Shown: positions 20,813-32,300 of the stretch, piece after piece | Layout of the letters: each line of letters starts with the position of its first letter | How positions within the stretch are numbered: position 1 is the stretch's first letter | Assembly (NCBI GenBank): GCA_038501625.1 | Contig: JAZAYU010000054.1 | Coordinates: forward strand, 372,001-436,000 | DNA: 64,000 nt | DNA from: Corbicula japonica | Taxonomy: Eukaryota; Mollusca; Bivalvia; Venerida; Cyrenidae | Direction: 5' to 3' | Notes under the pieces: generated by a model | The model's database searches: none | Told to the model about the DNA's origin: nothing | What the model saw: only the letters and a program-made list of their open reading frames with translations | Made by a program: the position numbers and the translations under genes

Positions 20813-21598
20813 AAACAAGAAATATCTTTAAAAAAGATAAACGTCGTTGGTGGAAAAGATTTTTATATATAAGAAAGAAAGAAATAAAGACCGTGCAAAA
20901 ATTTCGTCTGGTGATAATACGTCGATTAAAGAAGAATGTCTAACATTACCTGTACATTCAGTTTCAATAAAATACCTCTTGTAGAGTTAGCACTAATAAT
21001 GAATAAATGTCATTTAAATACAATAAATGAAAATAATAACAACTTGTTACAAGAGCGAAATCTACCAACTTTTACATAAATTAACTTTAAAAGAAAGTGT
21101 CCCTCCCGAGTATTGAACCCGGGGCCTCCGCTTGAGAGGCGAGTGTGATAACCACTACACCAAGGCGTTTTGAATTTCTGGACTTGAAATTAACAATCAG
21201 TATCAAAGGAACTAGAAAGGAACCAGTAAGAACCAGAAATATCTGCACTTCTCTGTCGTTTTACACTGTGTATTGTACTCGAGTGTTTACCTGACACCTA
21301 TGAATATTCAATATAAAATCGTATTTAAGCCATCAATTGACTTAAATGGTTATTTATACCGTAAATATCTTTCTCCAATACAATTAACGCTTTTTAAAAC
21401 GAAAATGCCCGAACATATAAGCGCCAGGTAAATACTTACACACAATATAAAAATCGTTACGGTAATCATTAACAAGACCCACTAATAACCAATCAAAATA
21501 ATCTATTTGATTTTCCCGCTGCATAATAAATTTTATTTACAATATTTCATTGGTCGAAAAACTAGGTCAAAAGTGAGCTTAGACAGCTAACGCCGAAA
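20813..21598 (-). repeat. Family B, complete young copy
   Basis: About 785 bp, from ACAAGAAATATCTTTAAAAA to CTAACGCCGAAAAAA, with very few differences from 47027-47815. The left tip has the small inverted repeat ATCTTT/AAAGAT. It contains a tRNA-like core at 21105-21172 and no open frame of note. It is nested inside an older family B copy. Confidence 0.85.
21105..21172 (-). pseudogene. tRNA-like core of young family B copy
   Basis: On the minus strand: A box GGTGTAGTGGTTATCACA, anticodon-arm loop CTCTCAA (anticodon CTC, Glu type), and T arm CCGGG-TTCAATA-CTCGG. Both internal promoter boxes look usable, but acceptor strands do not pair. Confidence 0.7.
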
Positions 21599-22118
21599 AA
21601 ATGTGTCAGTACTGAGTATTGAACCCGGGGCCTCAAGCTTGCGAGGCGAGAGTGTTAGCCACTACACTACAATGAACTTGTTTTTTGAACTTGAAATTAA
21701 CAATCAGTATCAAAGGAACTAGAAAGGAACCAGTAAGAACTAGAAATATCTACACTTCCTTTTCGTTTTACACTGTGTACTGTACGCAAGTTTTTACCTG
21801 ACACCCAAGAATATTCCATATAAAATTGTATTTTGACTAAACTGGTTATTTAAATCGTAAATATGTTTTTCTCCAATACAACACCCACTAACAACCAATC
21901 GAAATAATCTATATGATTTTTCCGCTGCATAATAATAAAAATCCCACTAGATACCTCTCCACCCTGCTAGATGCCTCTCTTGTGTAAATAGCTACCAATC
22001 GAAATAGTTTATTTCATTTTCCCTCTGCATAATAATAGAATACGAGTATTATTTACAACATTTCATTGGTCGAAAAACTAGGTCAAAAGTGAGCTTAGAC
22101 AGCTAACGCCGAAAAATA
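21599..22118 (-). repeat. Family B, older copy, inner part with tRNA-like core
   Basis: It starts within the tRNA-like core (about 21613-21672, loop CTCGCAA) and ends CAGCTAACGCCGAAAAA. It is more diverged than the nested copy and has a local insertion with repeated CTAGATGCCTCTC-like sequence near 21960. Confidence 0.7.
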
Positions 22119-22871
22119 TGTTTAACCTATATTTGGAGTGCGTTGTAATAAGCAAAAATACTACTTACTTAACAGTCAAAAGAGGCCAAAGTATTACAAT
22201 GATAATTTTTCGATTGTTAAACAAACAAACTTATAATAATGAAAAATTCCTTTAAGTTAATTGTTTTTTTTTCCTGTTGATTCGGAAAGTTGACAATGTG
22301 CGTAGGCTACGAAATCCGACGTGAACTAAGCACTACAAAATTGTTATTTGAGAGTTTTTCATGGATTTATGACAAAATTAAAAAACTAACCTATGCCAGT
22401 GAGAAGAAAAACAACAAAAAACGCTGGGTTAAAGATTATGCAAATCGAAATAACTGGTGAAGTTATAAATAGAAGCTCGTAAAATAAGCACCTTTATCAG
22501 ATATAGTTGAATTTTACTAAGACAAAATATTCCGCATCATGACACAATAGGTTAAAATGCATACTATCAACGAATAAGTAAACGAAACCCAAAATGAATA
22601 AATGCAACTAAGAAGACATGTATAAAGCAATACGTTAATGTCATAGATTGACACTTGAAATGTAATTCTATATATGTTGGCTACACAATCTATGTAGCTT
22701 ATTAACTTTGTCATTTCAATATATTTTTACATCATTTCTAAACAGCAGGATGGTTAATATTGAAGTAATATTTTTGTGAAAGTAATTTTAATTGTTATAT
22801 TAAACACAGTTTAAGTAATGTCACCTATCAATGATAGATGTATACCTCACCTTCTTGCCAGACAATGCTAT

Positions 22872-23202
22872 TAACTTCATATGTTGTATAGGTTTGTGTG
22901 CTTTTGCATGCAACATTGTTGAGCTAATGGGTGGGACGGAACTATTTAACCAAGACAACTTGTACATGTTTGATCATATGGAACCTGTTTGACCAATTGT
23001 GCACACTAGAATCTGGTTTTAATTGTTTTGCAACTGACAGTTCTAAGGCGGTTACCCCTCGGGTTCTTGTTTTCGTTAATAGTTTGTTTTATCTGTTGAG
23101 AAATTGATAATTTTATTACCTATCCTCTTTACCTGTTGGTTGTGTAGGTTGGCTGTGTCTTTTGAATTCGGCAATCCCTGATGCATATATTACCTTTCTT
23201 AG
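22872..23202 (+). repeat. Family A 3'-end copy
   Basis: It starts near GTTTGTGTGCTTTTGCATGC and ends at GATGCATATATTACC. Its right part is the partner of 11216-11312. Confidence 0.75.
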
Positions 23203-23807
23203 AAACTTTATTAAATATCATTGAGAGCTATGACATTATAGTTTACTTTAATATCAGCTGACCTACTACTATTTTTTGAAAGCCGTCTCCACTCTCCGTT
23301 TCCCCACAAACCGCCTTACATTCAAGCACATTAAAGCAGTTGCCTAATATTATATTCGTCAAAAAAGTTGTCAAAAATTTAAATAAAGTTATTTGTACGG
23401 CGAGACAGTCTATAAAGCCAGTAGAAAAAAGTCAACAACATTGTTTCAGAAGAGACAATTTGCTGATGCCATTTCTTCCAGTGCATTGCATTTCGGACGA
23501 ATTGTATGGATAACCTGGACTGAAAACGTGATTTAATTGTTTATAATTTTGTGCTTACGATGTAATGTGTTTGAAGTAATGATGTTCATTAAAGCCTATG
23601 TCATTTCCATTTTCTATCTTGTAGAAAAAAATTGTTTTGTTCATGGTGCTAAATTTCATGTGACCTTAATAAGAATGACAAATTAGAGACATTTCTTTCA
23701 TGGTTATTTTTATTTTGAACGTGCAAATACAGAGACTATCAGTGTGTTCAAGTAGGCAGATTTTTTGTTATATTTAATTGGAGCCCATTTTAATCAATTG
23801 TTTTGAC

Positions 23808-23990
23808 ACTGATCGTTCCAGGGCGGTAACCACAATGGTCCTCTTTTTCTTTAATTGTTTGTTGTACAATATGTATCTTGTTTGAAATTGATATTCTTAT
23901 AAAAAGTGCTGTGTATTCCTTTACTCTTTCGCTGCGCAGGGAGGCTGTGTTTTCTGAGTGTGTCGATTCCTGATATGCTTATTTCACTTT
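23808..23990 (+). repeat. Family A 3'-end copy
   Basis: It runs from TTGACACTGATCGTTCCAG to TCCTGATATGCTTATTTCAC. Partner of 12222-12391. Confidence 0.75.
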
Positions 23991-24993
23991 TTAATAAATC
24001 AACCAACACAATTTTTATTTGTGTACCGGTTTTCAATAAGAGATATAATATAAAACGTGATGATGACTACGGATGAAGGTTTCAAGTTTAATTCACGCTC
24101 AACTCATGTACACGTGAATATAGGTAAGTATAATCATGAAATATATTGTAATATACCGAAACTAAGGCACTAAAACTCTAACGAAAAGGTCCTTTTCGCT
24201 AAAGTGATCATTCATACTATTGTCAACTAATAATGTTATGAAAAGACATAAATACTCTATCAATTTCTGTTACAAAAATTGCACTAAAATACTACAAACT
24301 AGCTTCAACAAATGCTGTTATTAACTTATTATAAACAATTTGCTCACTTTCATTTAGGTATTACCTAAATATGTTTGCTATGTATATTTTGTATATTACT
24401 AAAAAAAACATAACTATCACGAACGTATTAACATGGTTATCTAGCAACATATTTACCAGCATGAGAAAAGCTTTTCGAAAACAGAAGATAAAAATGCTTA
24501 AGAATAATGGTCAAAGATTAGAAAAATAGCAGTGAAATACCTCCAAAATGTTCCTGTACAAAAGTAATCGAATAGTGTCATGAAAATAACTTTAGAAAGT
24601 GGGAACATAATAAGTTAATTCGTTTTATACATTAATACATGTATCTCTAGTTTAGAAAGTATATCAAAATCAAAGGTCATGTATATTTTGTAGTTGTAAT
24701 GACGTCACAAAACATGTTACAATAATTACGAACGTTTAAAGTCAATGTTCGTGATATTATATGCTGATTCCAACCATCGACAAAAAACTTTAATTCTGAC
24801 CAAACATTTTTTAACCATCAATTTCGAACGAAACATCGTTAAGATACGAGAAGCAATTCTTGTGTATGTACAGGTAGATGAAGAGTGAACATTGAAAGCC
24901 AACGAGTTTTGTATTAAATGCAAACTCGAGCAGAAAAATAAAACTCTGCTGTGCTTGTGTTTCTGTTCGCATGTATGCTTATAAAGAAAGATT

Positions 24994-25600
24994 ACCAATA
25001 TGATATTGGTGATTAACCCTTCTACAGTTGATCATTATGCTTACCTCTTTGGTTGCAAGACGGTGGCAGGGCTTTAAGAGTTTATGAATGATTTATGGGG
25101 AAATCTTTTCTTAAACGAAAATATCATAGAAGCTCGATTTGTTTCTTTTATCCCTGTCATCGTGTTCTTGCTGATTTTACTCCAGGAGCTCTGGTCTCGG
25201 TAAGATCATTTAGTACCCGCCCTTTGGCTTTGCAATGCTATAAGCTTCTTGTGTTTTATATGTTGTGTGCTTTTGCATGCAACATTGTTGAGCCGATAAG
25301 TTGGTTGGAGTTGTTTCACGAAGACAACTTGTACTTGTTTTGTGATATGAGAACCTGTTGGGGCAAGAGTAAGATTGGAGCACCCTAGAACCTGGTTTAA
25401 ACACCCAGTGGCAATTTGATTTGCCACTGACCGTTCCAAGGCGGTAACCCCTCGGGTTCTCATTTTTGTTAATTGCTAGTGGTGTCTTTTTTGAAACTGA
25501 TCATTTTATTAACCATGCTCTCTCCCTCTCTCTTCTTCTTGACTGTTTGGGGAGGCTGTTAATTCTGAATGTCGCGATTCCTGATATGCATATTTCACCC
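24994..25600 (+). repeat. Family A longest plus-strand copy
   Basis: It begins within the coding end (VINPSTVDHYAYLFGC can be read from about 25010), continues through the 3' region and ends at GATATGCATATTTCACCC. At about 600 bp it is the best reference copy for the family in this window. Short open frames in it are by-products of the repeat. Confidence 0.8.
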
Positions 25601-26530
25601 GTTTTTGCATCTAACCGACTTCTTAAAATAGATAAAAAGAAAACGTTGAAAGCCACAGATTTTAAACATAAATGATCACCAAATTTTCGTAACTGGTTTA
25701 CAGATATTTACAAAAAATCAAAATGCTTTAGCTTATAATAACATTTCTCGAGGTGAAAAAAATCATATAATGTAATTGCGCAGCCGAAGTAGGAACCCAG
25801 TGGAAAGCAGAAATAAATACTTTGTTTCATCTAACTTAAAAGTCTGGTTTTATCTAACTTAAGAGTCAGTGCTGACAGAAGCTGATATCAGAAAGCATGT
25901 TTTATCAACTCAAATCCTATACCGTGAACAGCCTCAGAATCCAACCTGCTTGCTGGTGTTGATACTCAGGTACATTGCTTGTTTCTTGCATGTCAGACAT
26001 CATTTCGAAAAATAAACTGTTAATACGGAAATTTCTCAATCGTGATTTATCGTAAACAGTAGTCCTAAAAAAGACATGGATCCCGCATGACAATTTATAA
26101 TCAATAATCTTTCTTAGATTGCCAATGTATTGACATTGCAGATAATTGCAAACATTGCTTTCCTATCAATATAATTCGTAGACCAAGGGTTGTCGCCTAA
26201 CATTTTCAATATGTATATGTCTCAGATACATTAAATTAATTTGGCTTTGAATTCCGCATAAATATGTGGAAGTGATATTTCAGTTTTAAAAAAGACTAAA
26301 TATATTATTTGAATTGCAAAAAGACATACTAATATACAACGTGAGCTTAAGCAAAATAAAAACAACAAAACATAAATATTTTCACAAAGCCACCCAAAAA
26401 TAAATACAGCATGAAAATGAGATAGATATCAACAGCAAAAAAGACAAAGAGAATCTATCATTGTTTGGCGAAGATCAAGGTATCACAGCCCGAGGGTATT
26501 GCGTTCCAGACGGAAACGAGGCTGTGCAAA
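25601..26530. other. No gene recognised
   Basis: AT-rich sequence within duplication copy 2; nothing recognised. Confidence 0.5.
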
Positions 26531-28717
26531 ATAATATCGAATAACTTATTTATTAAAAAAAGAAACTCTTTAACTCCAAATTTTCGGACATTGTCAATTG
26601 TCTTTTATTAAGAAATATACAAATTTTGTATATCATAAGTTACATGTAGATTAATGAATATATATTCATTATGTTTTTCAAAGCGCTCATCTCTCAAAAA
26701 CAAAATGAGGTGAATAAATTCATTAAATAAAAGAGTTTTAGCTTGGTTGATCGATAAAACGGTTATAACCGTATCTGGCTGTCCAACTTTTGTGTTGAGT
26801 TTAAATGGGAAAATGACTTTATTTCGGCCGGATGGTGGTCCCTTTTCGGTCAAAAAACGATTGGATTTTGGTCGTAATAAAGATTGATTTTGGTTGAATT
26901 TTGGTCGGGATAAGACGATGATAATCTTCGGAAAATTACGTCCAAAACATTTCATTTCCAACTAAAACCGATGTTAATCCGACGTCAGTCGGACTTCCTT
27001 TGTCTTCTAGGTATTTACTGCATAAATATGAAGTCTCGTATGTCAGATGAAATTCACCACCACCACGTGACAATAATCATCACATCAGAATAGTCAGGGA
27101 TAAGTTGGCATATAAAACCAAAAAAAACAACAACAAACAATGTATATGCCATTATAAGTTTATGCATAATCATGAACTTTATTATATTTTATTATCATTA
27201 ACCAGCACATCGTCAATCACATTGTTCGTGCAACGTGAAAAATTTAAACAGCAGTTTATGAACTTATCCGAAACTGTACTATTTTTCCTGACCGATAATT
27301 ACAAATTACGACAAAGCTTAAAACCAACATCAATTAATTGCACAAATCGTTCCCTTACGGTCAGTCATTTTTAATATATTGTAAGCAGTAAAATATCAAC
27401 GTTTAAAATATTATCCTTGTTTAGAAAATACAGGAATAGCCGTCTGTCACCTTCAGAACTGGTGATAATGTTTTAAGTATGAATACTAGCATACGCTTCT
27501 TGCTGTTCACCTGGTGCTTCTTTTAATCTCAAATCTGCTCTATTATAACATGTCGCTTACATGTTCAGGGCGACCAGAGCAGATATTATGTGGAACGAAT
27601 GGAATACTTTTGTACATAGTTTCCGGAATTGTGTCATTTGAATCAATACATAAATTTGCAAAAGTAGGTCACATAAAATCAAACAACAGATAAATTGCTA
27701 TAAGATTTCGCTTAAAAAGAAGTAACACTATGTAGATCAAACGATTTATTTTCAGATATTTACAAACAGATGTTTTAAAGATCAAATGCAGTTAGTGAAT
27801 AATCAAGTTATACAATATATATATATAGACAAACGTAATATTAAAAACATTTTGGAACACTGCAATATATTGATATCACTGTTCATGGAATCACTAGTTA
27901 TGAATTGCCCTATCAATGTAAGTCCTAGTTTTGCCCTCAGCATATCGCAAAGCAGTGGGCAGTGGAGTTTTATTGACTTTGTCATATAAAATTTATACAG
28001 TCTTGTAGGATATTTGGCTTCAAATATCTTTCATAAAACAAAGAAAATAAAACTGTTATCTAATGTGCAGTTTTAATGACTTATTAATTAAGTAGATTAT
28101 TGAAATTTAATTAATTTCAATTATTTCAGAAAGTAAAACGAATCATTTTCTATATTCTCACATCTTAGAATGATAGCTTCGGTCATCTCGCATCTTAAAA
28201 TGATATAGGTTAATACGGGAACCAGCACGCTCTAAACGATATACGGAAGTCTTATTCATTCAACAAAGAAACAAATTTATTAATGTAGCCAATAATGTAG
28301 GAAAGTACCTTTAAAATATTTGATAGTTACTAGTGGAATTTGGTTTCAAATTAAAGATCATGTTTTCCCTATATAAATTGGACATTGATTTCGACATTTG
28401 TTAATCCTTTAACACTATAACAGTGGCCAACAAAATCATCAACGGATATTTTTGTCTGTTAATGACCGTAAAATCGCAGAACTAAAACTTGTTCTAGACT
28501 ATCAACACAACGATGAGTAACTTATATAATATTTAGCTTTAACACTTAAAAAAGCAGCATTTTCGCAAAAACAACAATATGTGTAAAATCTATGTTATTC
28601 AACTTTTTTTTCATTTATTGTTCATTAACAACCTGAATTAAACCAGTGCCATTTAATCTTCTTTTCTGTGTCTAACTTCTAATCGAAATGCTTTGCTTTT
28701 TCGGGGAAGGGGCCGCT

Positions 28718-28742
28718 GGTACTATTACTACTACTACTACTT
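28718..28742. repeat. Short TAC microsatellite
   Basis: About six ACT/TAC units in a row. Confidence 0.8.
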
Positions 28743-28870
28743 CAACTTTTTATTTCATTCCCGGTTACATGTATACAGTAACAACAGGGATCAATTAAAT
28801 AATAAACATTCAGTGGGTTACAAGGGGGACTGGCAAAACAGAGAACAAATACACTACAGAAAAAAGAACA

Positions 28871-28979
28871 CATCCCGGGCCTCTGAAATATAAAGCTAAA
28901 TGGCGGTCTATCAGCCCGAAGAAGTTGGTATTTTTAGGGGTTTCAGTTACCGCTGTAGCCAATTTTAGAGGCCTCGGGT
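28871..28979. repeat. Small imperfect inverted repeat
   Basis: CCCGGGCCTCTGAAAT is mirrored by ATTTTAGAGGCCTCGGG about 110 bp later. It is probably a small decayed palindromic element. Confidence 0.45.
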
Positions 28980-30470
28980 TTACATAGTATGGATATCACA
29001 AAAGCATTGGTTTTTATTTGTCAAAGATTAGTCTGTGCACATTCATTCAGTATTGTTATTCTTTACAATATACTAAATATTGCAAAATACTATGCGAGAT
29101 ACTAAAGTTGTTAATATTTGTCTCGTATTACAAATATGTTTTCCATCATGGTTTCTACATGGTTGAGTTTATCATCATTGAAAGTTAAGCTCCTTATTAG
29201 ATCGTTGTTAGTGGCGTTTTGTTTTGAAAATAAATATAACTAGTAAATTTTGCCTAAAGCACGGAAAATACTTATCAATCATTGTGGGTGACTGTAAAAA
29301 GGCATACTTGAACCATCTGTTTGGGGAGATATGGATGGTATGTACTGTGTCTGTCTTTTGTATGGTTTGTTAGGCGCTGATGCCGGATTTGTTTGGCTTT
29401 AGGATTATCTATACATTTTAAAGCAGCTGAAAACACGATTCAAACACACAAATCAGGTTTTTCCTGTCCTCTTTTCCCTTGTGTAAGACGTTTTTTTAGA
29501 GACTTTGTTTCTTAAGTTATGGAATTTAAGTGGTTTATGCTGACATGATATTGTAGCTTAGTAACATATAGTCATGAAATAATAACTTTTCATGTTAGTG
29601 AAGACTGATGGCAATATTGTTGGTATTAACAGAACAAATCAATCAGTTTTGCTGTTGTAAAATTGTTGCGGGCAGCAATTTGATTTACCTGTACTGAACC
29701 CAAATTGAGTTGTATTTCCTATAGCTTTGAAGAAACTAGTTTACCCTCCACAAATCCCCGTTTTGTCATGTTTGTATTGTATTTTGAATTCATAGTTTTA
29801 TAAACTTTCGCTTTCCTGGCGTTTTCTGTGTTTTTCCATATGTATAGTTAACTTGTTTACATGCTTTAATATATATTTTATTTACATTTAAAATAGGACC
29901 ATAAAATTCCTATGTACATTTTAAAATATTTTATCGATCGAAATACATTAAGTAATAAACATTATTATGCTAGTTTCTTATTATATTTAAGATTATGTAA
30001 GATGTTTGGTCACGTATCAGAGCTACTTTGCATTAAGTATAAAGTGATTTAAAATAATAAAATTTGAAATACAAACTGTAGAAGACCGATAAACAAAAAT
30101 AAAGGTGATGCAGTATTACGCATTTTACATATATGTGAATATGTTTGAAGCGAAGGTTGTTATAGCATTACTTCCGCAGTAAAAATCACTTTTAACAGAT
30201 CCTAAAAGGTACTAGTCCGCAATTTCGGCGATAATTCGCCTTTGTTCAATAAATGTAAGACATTATATACGAGTAAAATAAATACATGTATGAAGATCAT
30301 TTGAGACAAAGAAGTATTCGACCCCGAACGGGGAATATGTAACTTTAAGTAAACTCAATTGCAACTATCTCATCTAAGCGTCGCTCATACGGGTGGTAGT
30401 TATGTAGTCAGTTGGAAACGATGAATGTCACATAGTCTAGCCCCCGGTCAAATGAAAATCATAGTATACA
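28980..30470. other. No gene recognised
   Basis: AT-rich sequence downstream of the receptor gene; no recognisable coding or RNA feature. Confidence 0.5.
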
Positions 30471-30476
30471 TTTATT
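30471..30476 (-). promoter_or_regulatory. Candidate polyadenylation signal for the receptor
   Basis: AATAAA on the minus strand, about 630 bp beyond the receptor stop codon. Such hexamers are common in AT-rich DNA, so this is only the first reasonable candidate. Confidence 0.25.
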
Positions 30477-30823
30477 GTAACACTACGGTAATAGCCATAC
30501 AATAATGGTATTAAACTACGATATTTACACAGAAAGCAGTATAACGTTTGATCTGTCTTCAACAAATGTGGTTATTATCGTATGTGCTCGTAGACAGCAT
30601 GACAAAACAAGGGTGCAAGAAGAAATTACTCTCGGCATTGCAAAGGTTATCACACATTTCAATTATTTGTACATCGAATCCCAAATATACTAACATCCGT
30701 AAACACGTGTCTCGTATCCACAGAAAACCATCACGTATTTGTAAAACAAAGTTTGAAGGTTCAACACTTTTTCACCTTGTTCAGGAGGCAGTTGATCCGA
30801 TATTACAGATGTTTGTCCTTTGT

Positions 30824-30891
30824 GTCGACAGTTTACGGCATATTTAAGTCGACAATTTACGACATATTTACGTCGACAGTTTACGACATTG
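30824..30891. repeat. 24-bp tandem repeat, nearly 3 units
   Basis: Units start GTCGACAGTTTACGGCATAT, GTCGACAATTTACGACATAT and GTCGACAGTTTACGACATTG at 30824, 30848 and 30872 (exact 24-bp period). It lies in the probable 3' untranslated region of the receptor gene. Confidence 0.85.
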
Positions 30892-31109
30892 ATCCGTATC
30901 GAATGTATTGCCATCCTCTTTTTAGTTGAATGGCAATGTCTTGTCATCGCAACAAGGTTAAAACTGTGTTAGTTACAACATATTGGTATCTGTACACGTC
31001 TTCTTTTACCGAAGCAAAACTACATCAAGAGATACCACTATCTGTAGAGGTCCCCTTTGTCAATGAGCGTCATTCGAAACACCTTCGGAGCGTTTTGTTG
31101 GCGGCCTAG

Positions 31110-32288
31110 TCATACCCAAGACTGTGGCGTTGTGTGAGAATTACTCCTCGAGTACGCGGAGCAATGATGGGTATATACATAACCCCGACCTTTATTCATG
31201 AAAAGATGCTTCAATTCTTTGCGGAAGTAGGCTCCGGTAATGGAGTATAAAAAGAAGTTTATACAGTAGTTAGTGTAGAAAATGGTTCGTGTAACATGAA
31301 GAATTTCGTCAATGTTCTCAATCTGATTATCATGACTTTGTAAACTTGAAGGGGAGTGTTCATTGACGTTGAATGTTTTCTTGTAGGCCCAGTATCGTTT
31401 ACACCATACGGCGAAGTAGGGAAGGTTTAGGGATACAAAACATATCGACACTGCCAGCAGTATGAATGTAAATTCTAGTCGAATGATTGATTCTTCGGTC
31501 ACTATTCTTATCTTTCGATGACGTTTATTTCGTAGAACAAGCTTTCGGATGATCAACAGATTCAGAATGGTGATCAAAACAAATGGAATGAATGTTATTG
31601 TTACTCCGAATATGCTGTCTAAAATGAACGATAAATACTGATATTCTTTGACACTTGTACACAAGGGGTCACCGTTAATTGCAGGGTATGAGCCACTTAG
31701 AATTGGTTTGAACACACAACAGACAGCAGCCACGATAACAGCGACGAGAACAACTCTTGAAGCGGACTTTGGATCGCAAATATCACGTCTTCGTAACGGG
31801 AAACATACGCCTATGAAACGTTCAATCGTGAAGAACACAACGAACCATGACGACAGAAAACGCGCCATATACTGTAAATAAAGCATTATCTGGCACGTCC
31901 CTGCTTGCTGAAGAAATGTCGCACTGTGGTGTCCGGTAATTGACGTAAGTCCATGCTTTAGCCATTCCGGAAGTACATAAAAGATTAACGCTATTAAATC
32001 GGAACATGATAAGGCGGCCAGATAAATGCTGGCTGAAAGTTTCCTCATGTTCTTCGACATGAACACAACAAGACACAGCATATTTCCCACAATACCGATG
32101 AGAAATATTACTGGAGTGAAGTAGATGAAGAAGAGATTGGCTGCAGTTGGTACGTATGGATCATTTTCACCATAATAGAGGGTTGGTAGACGCCATCCAT
32201 CTAGTAAGGAACAATTAGTAGAATTCGATATTGTTGTGTTTCCCGGGCTAAGTAGGCAGTTCTCTCCGATTGGACTTGATAATTCACT
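31110..32288 (-). CDS. Class A (rhodopsin-like) G-protein-coupled receptor, terminal exon
   Basis: 392 codons plus stop. The N-terminal part has Asn-glycosylation sequons near residues 17, 22 and 25. TM1 (about 51-77) carries the conserved Asn in IVGNMLC (69); TM2 has ALSCSD (Asp97). Cys132 before TM3 can bridge to Cys210 in loop 2. TM3 ends TIERF in place of DRY (156-158). Pro235 marks TM5. TM6 has LNLPY with Pro290 but Asn where Trp of CWxP is usual. TM7 ends NFFLY (344-348) in place of NPxxY, then RKELKHLF (helix 8). These features fit the neuropeptide-receptor-like group expanded in invertebrates; the ligand is unknown. The frame stays open 5' of the first Met to a splice acceptor, so the start codon is in an upstream exon not identified here. 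Confidence 0.92.
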   Translation of the reverse strand, partial: SELSSPIGENCLLSPGNTTISNSTNCSLLDGWRLPTLYYGENDPYVPTAANLFFIYFTPVIFLIGIVGNMLCLVVFMSKNMRKLSASIYLAALSCSDLIALIFYVLPEWLKHGLTSITGHHSATFLQQAGTCQIMLYLQYMARFLSSWFVVFFTIERFIGVCFPLRRRDICDPKSASRVVLVAVIVAAVCCVFKPILSGSYPAINGDPLCTSVKEYQYLSFILDSIFGVTITFIPFVLITILNLLIIRKLVLRNKRHRKIRIVTEESIIRLEFTFILLAVSICFVSLNLPYFAVWCKRYWAYKKTFNVNEHSPSSLQSHDNQIENIDEILHVTRTIFYTNYCINFFLYSITGAYFRKELKHLFMNKGRGYVYTHHCSAYSRSNSHTTPQSWV

Positions 32289-32300
32289 CTGAAATATACA
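32289..32300 (-). other. Splice acceptor of the receptor exon
   Basis: On the minus strand TCTGTATATTTCAG precedes the exon codon AGT. A stop codon lies in frame about 30 bases further upstream with no Met between, so the protein must begin in another exon. Confidence 0.75.

Larger units (their letters stand above)
19671..28665 (+). repeat. Tandem segmental duplication, copy 2
   Basis: Partner of 9470-19362. It lacks the 780-bp palindrome block and the TTAA-element half copy, and has a 1.76-kb family B insertion at 20355-22118. Homology ends near 28665 (GAATTAAACCAGTGCC shared with about 19325-19345). Confidence 0.8.

Noticed and set aside
20355..22118. Helitron interpretation of family B, from the small ATCTTT/AAAGAT hairpin near one end
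   Set aside because: The end is CTTGT rather than CTRR, and no 5' TC end is evident.
27803..27985. Possible gene conserved between duplication copies (minus frames at 18333-18632 and 27803-27985 share a short peptide)
   Set aside because: The similarity is explained by the segmental duplication, and frames are broken at different places in each copy.
31648..31881. 77-codon plus-strand frame opposite the receptor exon, and an 84-codon minus-strand frame at 31822-32076
   Set aside because: Shadows of the receptor exon in other frames.
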